Shown: piece by piece, positions 1-16,000 of the stretch | Position numbering within the stretch: position 1 is the first letter of the stretch | How the letters are laid out: every line of letters starts with the position of its first letter | NCBI RefSeq assembly: GCF_001640805.2 | Contig: NC_066851.1 | Span: 10,375,550-10,439,549, forward strand | Direction: 5' to 3' | Length of the DNA stretch: 64,000 nt | Origin: Lates calcarifer | Taxonomy: Eukaryota > Chordata > Actinopteri > Centropomidae | Program-made: the position numbers and the translations under genes | Notes under the pieces: model-generated | Told to the model about the DNA's origin: nothing | What the model saw: the letters and a program-made list of their open reading frames with translations, nothing else | The model's database searches: none

Positions 1-399
1 AATTTTTTAAACATTTACTATGGAAAATGTGTAAATGATAAATAATGATCACAATGTGAACACAGATGAACGTTTCTTGCTGGTTTTGGTGGACTTAGAA
101 GTACTGAGTAAATTTTTTGTTGCATGTACACTTCTGAACAACAAAAGTGGAGGAGGTAGGATGAAAATGTTAAAAAAAAAAAAAACTCACTTCTACAGTT
201 AAACCAGTCGACTTTTAAGTACTGACGTACATGAGCCACAATTACTACTTGTTTCCTATTTAAGTTTATCAAATAACAAATAACAGTTAAATAACATTTG
301 AAAAAGGCTTCATTTTTTGATGTCGGTTTGCTGCAGAGATTGTTTTTATTTCTTCTACTTACTTAAAAAATAAATAAATAAATATGTAATTTGCCACAC

Positions 400-572
400 T
401 TGCTCTTTCCAGCCTCTTTGAAGTAAGGATCTGATATTTTTCTTTGTCAAACATGATAGTAGCTGAATATCTTTGGGATTGTTAATCAGACAAGACCTGA
501 GAAAAAGGAATTACTCAAGAAAATATTTATAGGTTAACAGACAATGAAAATGATCATTAGTTGCAGCCCTTG
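400..572 (-). repeat. Partial copy of dispersed repeat family A
   Basis: Contains a CTGAATATCTTTGGG-like core and ends in a stretch reading AATGAAAATGATCATTAGTTG. The same two blocks occur in the copies at 967-1290, 13372-13431 and 15632-15960. The type (AT-rich, non-coding, about 300 nt, Cs and As near the ATTAATC ends) resembles a repeat common in fish introns. The borders are approximate. Confidence 0.5.
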
Positions 573-966
573 TCATGTGGTGGCACATTAACATGCATAT
601 ACAAAACATATAGAAAATGTGTGTTAAATTGGCTGACATAACAGAGGACAAAAATAAATAAATAGAAAGCTATACATTCGGAGACATAGTTTAGAAATTC
701 TACATTTAAAATATGTCCTCATATATTTTGTAATAATGCAATTTGGTTTGTGACCTGGTTAGACAACTGTAGCTTATCTAGCGTGTGTACATCCAATGCA
801 TAAATGTGATTATATGTTTATTATGGAGGGCATGGTTAAAGATGAAATTGTACTGAATTACAGTACATTACATAAGGGGTTTTTCTAATTTTATATCCTC
901 TCTACTCATATACATTAGGAGGCAGAATATTAGAAACAACCCTGGAATAATGCAGCAAACACGACC

Positions 967-1290
967 TTAACATTTAAACACCTTAGAGCTGAAGCAATTA
1001 GCAGATTAACTGAGTAGTAGATTGACAGAAAAATATATCAGCAAGTAATAATTTCAGTAGTTTTTCAAGCAAAAAAGTGAAAAATTCAACATTGTCTGGT
1101 TCCTGCTTCTGAAATGACTGAATATCTTTGAGTTTTGGACTGTTTCCTCAAACAAATCAAGACATTTTGAGACATCACCCTAGATTATGCAAAGTTGTAA
1201 CTGGCATCGTTTCCACGATCTCTTTGACATTTCATATAACAAATAATTAATCAAAAAATCAATCGGCAGATTAACCGATATTGAGACTGA
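967..1290 (-). repeat. Near full-length copy of dispersed repeat family A
   Basis: About 320 nt starting near AGCAATTAGCAGATTAAC and ending near AATCGGCAGATTAACCG, with an internal ACTGAATATCTTTGAG block. It is in the opposite orientation to the copy at 15632-15960. No ORF is present, so this is a non-autonomous element; the superfamily was not determined. Confidence 0.55.
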
Positions 1291-1874
1291 AATAAACACC
1301 TTTGTGGCAGTGTCTAAAGACCTGCACTACTGTGTATAGGCATCATAAAAAAACACGGTATAGCACAACAGCTGTATTAGGCTTTAGACTGTACATGTTT
1401 GCCTTTAGACGTGAGAACAGGGTATGTACAGTACACTGTATGCAGGCTTTACTGTAAAAATGTTCAAAAGTCAGTGAAAATAACATTGTGTTCGAAACGA
1501 AGCGTGAAAAATCGACAGCAACCGTGAGTAAAATCCATAAATAATCACGACGTAGTGATTAGTAGTGAAACAAAACACGGTAACTGTTAGCCACGATATA
1601 AACAGAGGTGATTTAGCCTCTCTGTATTGCAGTAGCTGTGTATGTTTTGGGTGAAGCTGTACGTTAGGTTCAGGCTCTGTGTCTGCTGTGCTTCCCTTTA
1701 GCCAAGGAAGGAAAAACATCACCAAACAGTAAAAATACAGCGCTAACATGTGTGTCCCGTTGTCTCGGGATGTTAGTGTAAGACACCGTATGAGTAGTTT
1801 ACGGTTTAGTGCCCTTAATAATGTCAAATTTACAATTTATACACGGCGTAGCAGAGTAAGGAATTAGAATTTAC

Positions 1875-1893
1875 CTCCATTTGGAGACGCCAT
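1875..1893 (-). CDS. lin52: First coding exon of a minus-strand gene, possibly lin52 (partial)
   Basis: A 19-nt coding segment reads M-A-S-P-N-G plus one base, followed by a GTAAAT donor. The ATG lies in AAGATGGCGTCT, a YY1-like context typical of short first exons in housekeeping genes. Human LIN52 (a subunit of the DREAM/MuvB cell-cycle complex) is recalled to begin with a short exon containing MASPTDG, and it lies in 14q24.3 near LTBP2 and POMT2, the region represented here. No second exon is visible, so the rest would lie beyond the left edge. The identity rests on a few residues plus synteny and could be wrong; the start itself is better supported than the name. Confidence 0.4.
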
Positions 1894-2040
1894 CTTCAAA
1901 ATAAACACGTGACGAGCGACAACCAATAATAGCAGCCGTACTCTGAGTTGACGTGTACCGGTGTATTTCACAAACACGCCACCAGACGGACAACTGGGTT
2001 ATTGCAATTACAGCATCACGGTGACAGAGAGGTAAAACGG
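1894..2040 (-). promoter_or_regulatory. Probable promoter of the minus-strand gene starting at 1893
   Basis: CpG-bearing compared with the AT-rich surroundings. It carries an E-box CACGTGAC at 1906-1913, an inverted CCAAT box (CAACCAATAAT) near 1920-1930 and a TGACGTG motif near 1950. No TATA box was seen, which fits a housekeeping promoter. The transcription start was not determined. Confidence 0.4.
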
Positions 2041-2700
2041 TGTTATATACGTAACGTATTAGACATTTTTGTGAGGTTATTTTAAGGTACCATTCAAGTT
2101 ATTTCCAGGATCCAAACTCTTGAAAAAATTTCATATTTTTTAATCATTTCTAATTTTTCATGGTTTTATTAGCACATTTCTATTTGTTTTTAATTTTGTG
2201 GCAAATTTTGTATGACTGTCTTACTCTGTTTATGAAGAGATGTTTCTCATCTCAATAAGGCTCTCCTGGTTCCTCACGGGTTAATTATAAAATGATAACA
2301 ATAAAGTATACCTCATGCAAGTGTACAGAAAATAGCAGTTTTGAACTTAAACTGTGGTCCAAGATAATTCTTTGTCAGTAGTAGTAGACATGCTCTGTAG
2401 CTTGACATGAAGCTATGTGGGTAACTGGTGACAATGTAGACCAAAGTGAATATAACTTGTTATGGAGGGTTGTGTTGAGTGTGTTGGTTCACCCAAGACT
2501 TGTCTGCATGCTCACATTCACACAAATTAATTTTGAGACGATGTACTTTTATTCCGCAGGACAGGTCAAAGTCTGTATTTCATTCACAGTGGTTGCTAAG
2601 TAGATGTGGAAACAAGTAGAACAGAATTTTAAGAAAAAGTAAAATTTTTTGACAAAATTATTTTAGGTTGAACCATTGATAATATTAACATAAGTAAGCA
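2041..2700. other. Intergenic spacer between the left gene and pomt2
   Basis: AT-rich sequence with no supported gene. The pomt2 transcript ends just to the right, and the left gene starts just to the left, so the spacer is only about 0.7 kb and both genes run in the same direction. Confidence 0.5.
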
Positions 2701-2704
2701 CAGA

Positions 2705-3341
2705 CTACAAGAATATTATAGTTTATTGATCACACTGAAATGTACACAACACTGAGTCAGTAATAGTCTTATGCTGTCAAAATAGGAGCCAGTGCTGGAC
2801 AGCACTATTGGCTGAATACAAAAATAACGGACACTACAATCAAGACAAACAAAAATACATTCTCTGATAACCTTTATCTGTGTAACAAAAGATTTTTTTT
2901 TAAAACTGACGAGTATGGAGATGCAACATTTAAACCTCACTAGTTCCTTTCAGGCACTTTAGCTTATTATTGTGACACATACAGTCCAGTCTACACTAAG
3001 TTCAGGATGTAATATGTGTTGTGAGTTAAGGCAGTTTGGTGATTATTATGTGTCTAGATCTTTGTTCTCAAATACTTTAGAAGACTGGCTCTCATATTGC
3101 ACTAATTCAAGTCTGTCTTGTCAGGCTTTCTTTATATTACAACACTTGGAAATTCTGAAACAGAAATACTTGGACAGGTAGTATACTGTAGTGTGTACAG
3201 TCAGAGTCAGTACCTTATGAAAATTATCTCTGTGTAAACACTCTATGACCATAAGTCTGTGAAACATGATTACTGTAAGTCCCTCATATTCAAACAGTTG
3301 TTATACATCATATCATTGGTGTCATCTTCATGGAAAGCTGA
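2705..3341 (-). other. pomt2: pomt2 3' untranslated region
   Basis: Lies between the TAG stop at 3342-3344 and the AATAAA at 2722-2727. No splice signals are needed to connect them. The open frames in this stretch do not resemble proteins. Confidence 0.5.
2722..2727 (-). terminator. pomt2: pomt2 polyadenylation signal (AATAAA)
   Basis: The plus strand reads TTTATT, so the pomt2 transcript has AATAAA here, about 615 nt past the stop codon. Cleavage would fall around 2700-2712. This implies a 3' UTR of roughly 630 nt. Confidence 0.6.
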
Positions 3342-9284
<5,943 letters not shown>

Positions 9285-9699
9285 GAGGAAATAAAACTTG
9301 TACTAAAATGACCAGACCCCCTTCCAAGCCAGGTAAGTCCAATATTTTGGTTATACTACCAAATCATTTACTAATAGCTAGTTAATGAGACATGTAAATG
9401 ATGTATAACTGAACTATCAGGGAATAATAGCTACATTTGGCGTAAATATTTATTAGATTTAATACTAGAACACCGGGTGTCACCTCTCAGTATTGTAGTG
9501 TCTAAAAAGGCGAAGCTGACACCTTTCCTGCTCAACAAATTACCAGACATAATATCAGTTACATTGTCGCCGAGCTATTAGGACATTTTCTTCAATAACA
9601 TACCTATACTAGCTCGCTACTTTCTAACCAAATATCCGGCTCCAAAAAATACTGAGAAGCAAAGCGTCGACCTTTCTCTATCGCCTCAAAATACCGTTT

Positions 9700-9960
9700 T
9701 ACCATTCAAAAATTTACATTAGCAACAGAAGCTGGAGCACGGTACGTTGCAGCTCGAGTCCACGACAACATGGGGAGCGCGGGGGTTTCTGGGAGGTGTA
9801 TTCGACTGTATTATTTATGTGGACGCAGCATTGCAGAGCAAACACAATTTCCCAGAATCCTTTTGGAATAGCTCCTCGTCCCGGATAGCCAATGGGGAAA
9901 AAAGCTATGGAAAAACGTCTGGAAAAAGATTGCACAGTTCTATTTGGCCACTAGAGGGGG
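9700..9960 (-). promoter_or_regulatory. pomt2: Probable pomt2 promoter region
   Basis: CpG-richer than its AT-rich flanks and located 0.4-0.6 kb upstream of the pomt2 start codon. It contains AACACAATTTCCCAGAATCC at 9841-9860 and, in the opposite orientation, TTTCTGGGAGGTGTA near 9787-9801. Both resemble the ZNF143/SBS promoter motif (TACAATTCCCAG-like). A CCAAT box lies at 9889-9893 and no TATA box was seen. The start site, and whether the 5' UTR is spliced, were not determined. Confidence 0.4.
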
Positions 9961-9987
9961 ATATGGTATAACAAATTATTATTATTA

Positions 9988-10015
9988 TCCTTTTCTTTCT
10001 TTCTTTCTTTCTTTT
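9988..10015. repeat. (TTTC)n / pyrimidine-rich simple repeat
   Basis: A short tract of TTTC units following ATT repeats in the spacer upstream of pomt2. Confidence 0.85.
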
Positions 10016-10690
10016 CAGGGCAATGTGAGATTTTGTTAATACAACGTATATTTCCGGTCCCCACTCCTGATTTATTTATATTCGGGAGAATAGCCTGTAT
10101 ATAGAAAGTCTGCGGCTCATAATAAAATACAGCCCACTGTAAGTAAAATTTCAAAGTCTTTCCATTCTCTGCTTCTTAAATACATCTCAGAGGGATATAG
10201 AGATATTATAGGAATATTGTACTCTTTATTCCACTACATTTATTTGGCAAATAGGATAGGATGCTCCTTTCTTTTAACTATCAAATAATATACAATTTAA
10301 GTTAAAAAAATAAAAAAATAAAAAAAACTCCACCTTGACCAGGTGCAGCATTAAAATGTAAATGCTTTGTACCAAAACAGACACTTAATTACTTTGATAA
10401 CACTAGTATTTACTATTGTAAAACCCAGATTGTTTTACAAAATAAATACTTATTTTGATATTTTGAGTAGTTTTACAGTTGGCGATAACTATGTGTACAT
10501 TGTGGTTTTACTACTTTTTGAATAGAGGATCTGAATATTTTTTCCACCACTGCCGAACACACACCACTGACTCCATCACAGTGACACACCAATGTGACAG
10601 CGAACCATGTGGTGTACATATCTGCACTAAACTGTTCAGAATGCAAGGTGTGTCAGGTGCAATTTCTTGAAGTAAATCACCAGAGAAAGA
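10016..10690. other. Intergenic spacer between pomt2 promoter and ltbp2 3' end
   Basis: AT-rich sequence with no supported gene or structured element. The pomt2 upstream region and the ltbp2 3' end meet here, in the same transcriptional direction. Confidence 0.5.
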
Positions 10691-12882
10691 TATTTTTGAT
10701 GTTTTTATTTTGATGACTGATAGTGATTACAGTCAAGAGGTAAACAAAATGAATGAGCATGATATTGCCAATGACCACAGCTTTACAACAGGACATTTAT
10801 TGTGAGTTATTTGTGGTTTTGAAAGGCTTTAAATATTCTAACTTTGTCCTAAATGTTAGAAATGTTCTGGTCCGGTTCTGGTGATGATTTAAACAGCACA
10901 GTAAATATCAGTGGACATTGAGTGGAAGCATTTGTTCAACTGTAAGTTTGCAGATTATGAATGCAGGTTAAGGGCATAAGTCATCAACTTTAGTCAGTCT
11001 CCAAAGTTAGAATTCAACTTTTATGTTGCTGCTGAGCTTCCTTGAGAGAAGTTCACTCCTTTAGATGAATAATGCCATAATTAAACCTGAATATAAAAGA
11101 CAAAAAGTTATGACAGGGAATTCAGAAACCAAATGAGTGAGTTGATACTGTCTATGATACATTCATGACAAAAAAAATCTGACAGACTAAAAGAAATAAT
11201 GTTCACAATTACTAATATTTAGCCATAAAGTTGTGATGCACATAAGCTGGTGCTTGCATTTCAAAAGCATTGTCTTTGTAATGAAGTTGAAGAGACTCAA
11301 AACGTCTGTGATTAGAACAGTGCTGCCACTTCCAAAAAATATATTTCATTGTCTGCTCCACAGGGCAGGGTATACACACAGTTCCTCTGGTACAGTGTCA
11401 GCCACTCTCCTCATACATAAAAAGATATGCTTTAAAAAAAACATTTTTACAGACATGTATAAATCTACAAAGCTATAATGCCAGATTCTTACACTTTATG
11501 TTTTATGCCAAACAAAATATTGGTTGTGCTATAATGCATTAAGAGAATATGTAACAAAAATAATACATAGTACTAGATCTGTACAAAATAAACCAAACCT
11601 CTCCAACGAAGCCTTTGTCTTTACATGCATTCAGAGATGCACACATGGGAATGGTCTGGTGTGAGATATGGGATCCAATTGTGTTGCAGTTGAAGGAGAA
11701 ATCCTTTTCCCTGTGTGACACTGGTGCATAAAACCAATCTTTACAGTTTAAGCAGTGAGATTTGTGGATAATTTCAACTAACGTACCTTCTTGTATTTTT
11801 AGAAGTTAGGCTATAACGTAGTAACTTGTCATGGAGCATGTTTTTTTTTGTTTTGTTTTTTTTTTTTTTTTTTTTACACAAGTATAAAACAAGTTAATAC
11901 TGTTAAAAAGAAAAGAAAAATCAGGATCAGCAACCGAGTCCATCTTCTCCTACTTCATTGCTTGTATTAAGTTTTGGGAAAATGGTGTTAAACAGAGGAA
12001 GGCAGGTTATACCTATTGCACCTTTTTCAAAACATTATATAGATCATCATATACATCTATAGTCTTTCCATGTCCATGTGAAGGCTGAAGCTTTTAATGT
12101 GAAAAGTTTGGCTGTGCTTGACTTCCCAGTTCTTCGTCCAGAGATTCTTCAACTTCAGCTCGGAGTTAATCTTGAAGTACAGAGAGGCAGCTGTGGGTTC
12201 TTTCTTTGAATTTGTCAACGTTGGTGTCCATTTAGTCCAAGGCTAATTAACAATGACTGAGAGAGACAATACTGGTATGAGGTTTGACAGTGATGCACAA
12301 GCTGTTTTATGAGTGGCTGATTTCTTCTGACATTCTTTCTTTTACAAAAGACAATTGTTATCTCCCCACACTGTCTCTGAATCAATTGGTGAGACAAATA
12401 GAACAAGAGGAACTGAGTACGCCCTCTGGAATAGGTTGCTTTCTTAGTTTGCTGAGGCCAGTCATGTAGATGAAATAAATAACACAACAAAAAAAGAAGT
12501 GACAGAGAAAATAATGTGGAAAATATATCTGTATATCAAATTGCCTGGGGTTACTGAATAAAAAAATATCAGTCCACAAAATCCCTTTAAGGCAAATGGA
12601 TATCTGGTGAATACTAAATCCCATGTCATACATTCACTGCACTGTATTCTTGGTCCTCTTGAATGTGTTTGAGGGGGGATATGACTGTGTTTTGTGCTGA
12701 ATGCAAGTGTGTGCTTTTGTGTGTGTGTTTGTATGCAGGGAAACGAGTTTGGACGTTTCAGCGTTACTGTTGGAGGTTTAGTGCCAGGCCCTTGGGGGGA
12801 AAAAGGGCAGAAGGGGGAGTGTAAGGTGTAAGGTGATCTTCTTAAGGGAGCAGGAGAAGCCAGCGCTCCAACAGTCACTGTC
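10690..12882 (-). other. ltbp2: Probable ltbp2 3' untranslated region
   Basis: Continuous non-coding sequence after the ltbp2 stop codon at 12883-12885. It is AT-rich, with an internal A-rich tract on the transcript strand at about 11841-11876. The extent is inferred from candidate polyadenylation signals. The open frames inside it do not resemble proteins. Confidence 0.35.
10704..10709 (-). terminator. ltbp2: Candidate ltbp2 polyadenylation signal (AATAAA)
   Basis: The plus strand reads TTTATT. A second candidate lies near 10797-10802. Either would give a 3' UTR of about 2.1-2.2 kb, which is an inference from signal position only. Confidence 0.3.
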
Positions 12883-13058
12883 TCAGTCTTCCGTCTCCCT
12901 GAGCCCAGACGCCGGGATCGTTGGGATGCACTTGTGCGGTTGGGCGGAGGCCACAAAGCCCGGCAAACAGGTGCACTTGTAGGATCCCTCTGTGTTGGTG
13001 CACTGCCCGTTCTGACACAAGGGCACCTTGTCGCTGATGTCCTCACACTCATTTATGT
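12883..13058 (-). CDS. ltbp2: ltbp2 exon 38 of window: last EGF, C-terminus and stop
   Basis: Encodes a calcium-binding EGF ([18 protein letters not shown] through the [11 protein letters not shown] core), then a short tail ending GLRETED and TGA at 12883-12885. The tail is short, as in other LTBPs. Confidence 0.93.
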
Positions 13059-16000
13059 CTGCAGAGGAAGAGGAGACATGAGCAGTTAGTCACCAGGGAG
13101 ATTTCACAGCTGGAACAGCTGCCTTCACCACATCTGCTGCTGAGTGGCCTTATGGGTATGAGAGGTGGGACACTGGAACGCTAAAATAATTCAGACTGAT
13201 AATTTGATTCTAACTGTTCCTCTTTCTTCCTCTCTTTCTTTCTTGGCCTTAAAAACAGTAGTTGACAGAACAATCTAATCTCAAGTAACTTCCTGTCATA
13301 TCCCATGACCTTCATAAACAGCTGTTTGAAATTGGTTGGTCAGAGCAAGACATTTGATTTGAGCAAACATGGATAAAGAAAATAATCGGCAGATTAATCA
13401 ACAATGAAAACAATCATTAGTTGCACCCCTATACAATCCCATGACAACTGGGCAAACTCCATGTGCTGATAAAGATCATGGGATGCAATCAAAAGCCTGA
13501 GAGCGGCCACTAAATGGACCTTGAGATGAGCCTGTTGAAAATGTTATACAATCTTGTGAGCAATAAACAAGAATGTTTTAATTAGTTCCACAAAGAGTTG
13601 GAGGTACACAGTGGTCAAATGTTGCATAATATCTCATCTTGTATATCTTTAATCAAACATGCCGTCATGTTGCGTGTCGACTAGATGGGATGTGAACTTT
13701 ACTTCCCAGCCATCTTGAGCGCTGAACTGTTCGGAATGATGGTAAAATTAACAATGCATTGGATTATGTTTCATTTTGGCCTTGGAGAGATTTTTCTTTC
13801 CTCCTCTCTCAGCATGGGAGGTCTGATTGTCATTTCACAGCAGTCAATCTCAAATGACCCTTCTTCTGTTTATGTCATGTTCTGCTGTGGAAATGCTAGT
13901 GGTGATATTTATAAAAAGAGGCATGGCATGAGTTGCGCAGCTCCCACATGTTTCCACAGTGTCAGAATTCGAGCGCCTTGCCTTGGGAAAAAACGGGCTG
14001 GCCTTGGAGCTGATAAGCTTGTACGCAGACAAAATATTTTAAACACAGCGTTTCATTACAACAAGACAGTCTCACTTTCTCACAAAACAAACAAAATACA
14101 CTTAAAAGATATAATATCCCATGTAATACACTGAGTGGCTAAGATTCAAGGCCTCCTTACTCTTGGCAGTGTGTGACTAGGGAATTTCAGACCAAAGGGT
14201 AACACACACAATGGTTTTGAGGAGTACACCGCTTTCATTAGTTTCCCATAAAACATAACTTAATGCAAGGTTGTTAAATTCAAAGCTTTTCCTTGAGCTT
14301 GATGATATACTGCATGAAGCGTTACCTCACTGAAATTAATCCAAGACCTGGCTCCAAAAGCCTTAAACCTGAAGGGAGAGTTCACTGCGCTTTGATTTCA
14401 AGATTCGACACCGCTTTTTGAAACGAGATTAAATGAAGTGATTGATTCTCTATTGATTCTAGGAAGTCCCTGAACATTTTTTTTTTCCACTTGGAGCACA
14501 CAGTCTATGTGTGGGTGGTCTGCTGAGAAAGATGCCAAAGATGCTTGAGGGAGAGGACCCACCTATACAAGCCATCTTGTCGAGGTCAAGTTCGTAACCG
14601 TCGAAGCAGTCGCAGGTGTATCCTTCTCGCACGCGGACACAGCGGCCGTTTTCGCACCCGTTCAGGATTCCGCATTCCTCTGCTTGGAGACCCTCGAAGC
14701 CGTTGTAGCGCTCTGCTTGGACACAGAAATGCAGGTAAAACATGGTTATTTTAAAGAAAGAACCTTGTTCAATTATTTGCTACAATCTACGAGGAGGTCA
14801 GAGGTCGTGTTGGAGATGAAAAACTTTACTTCACTGTGTCCTTGCAAACGAATGATACTTATACCCACCGGCATAAGAATCCACTGGTTGTGGCTGGTGT
14901 TCCGGTTGTCGTGGGATGGGGACACGCATAGATGGCTGCTGAACGTTGTAGTCATTGTCATTGAAAAGAGGAACGCTTTCAGGAATGTCATATGGTCCTG
15001 CAGGGTTGCCATAACTGTCCCAGTACGGAGGAACAAAAGGTTCTGCAGGATCCTCTGGCCCCTCAATACCGTACTCGTATCCCTGCCGCTCCCGCAGACT
15101 GTCTGCACCTCCTCTCCGAGGCAGGTTGCACATGACTGCATAGTCATCTGAATACAACAGCACACAGGGAGGAGTTATGTTTTGGATATTAACAGTGATG
15201 TGTTAGTATAAAGACAGTTATCAAACAGAGAGAGCAAGGTCTTATCCTGCTCCTCACCAGAGTCTCTCCTGGGACAGAAGGCACACTGTCCGCTCCAGGC
15301 AATGCCGTACAGGCAGCAGCACTCAGTGTATGTGGTTCTGCGTCCCTGGAGAGGCTCCGCACACATGTTGTCCCCCTCCAGACGCTGCCAGCAAATATCC
15401 ATGTGCACACTGTGATCAGGCTCTAGAGTTTCTGGGAGACAGAATGATTGGGGATTAAGAAAGCGACTGTGAAAACAGTGAATGCATCCAACCTGTCCAT
15501 TACAATCACCCACTGCGATGAAAACTGCTCACGTGCAGCTGTAAGGACCCACCCTGTTGTACTGTTCACTCTGCCTCCTCAGAGGGAACACCTCACCTCA
15601 CAGCTAAAGATTATTTTCATTATTTATTAATCTGCAGGTTATTTTCTCGCTCAATTTGTCGATTGTTTGATCAAAAATAGCAAAACGAATATTGATTACA
15701 AATTTCCAGAGCACTAATTCTATTTGAATGGCTCAGTTTGTCTGAACCCAAATTCAAAGATACTGAATTTCCAATGACGCATATCTGAGAGAGGCAGCAA
15801 ATCGTCACATTTGAGAAGCTAAAACCAAAGAATTTTAGTTATTTTTACTTGAAAAACTCATGAAAATGATTTAAATAACTACATTATCAAAACAGATTAA
15901 TTTTGGGTTTATCAACTATAATGTATTGATTAATAATCAAGTTATCATTTCACCCCTACAGGCAACTGAGAATTCTACTATTGTCAAACTCTACTCTTTT

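Larger units (their letters stand above)
1..1874. other. Non-coding stretch left of the first gene start
   Basis: AT-rich sequence with no exon I can support. If the start codon at 1893 is real, this is the first intron of that minus-strand gene. It holds two copies of a dispersed repeat (about 400-572 and 967-1290), listed separately. The open frames here have no recognisable protein similarity. Confidence 0.5.

Noticed and set aside
191..255. Minus-strand open stretch with a GTGAGT donor (K-Q-V-V-I-V-A-H-V-R-like)
   Set aside because: The phase does not fit the 1875-1893 first exon, the acceptor tract is weak and no known protein is recognised. Kept out of the feature list, although it could be an exon of another transcript.
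9309..9337. Plus-strand ATG followed by a CAG/GTAAGT donor
   Set aside because: It overlaps the pomt2 5' region on the other strand, encodes only eight residues and has no promoter features on the plus strand. Probably chance.
11841..11876. A-rich tract (transcript strand) as the end of a processed transcript or retrocopy
   Set aside because: No gene-like sequence without introns precedes it and no target-site duplication was seen; treated as an internal A-rich tract of the ltbp2 3' UTR.
13685..14134. 149-codon plus-strand open frame between the last two ltbp2 exons
   Set aside because: No domain or homology recognised, and the flanking sequence is repeat-bearing.
14684..15151. 155-codon plus-strand open frame across ltbp2 exons 36 and 37
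   Set aside because: It is the antisense shadow of well-supported coding exons and the intron between them.
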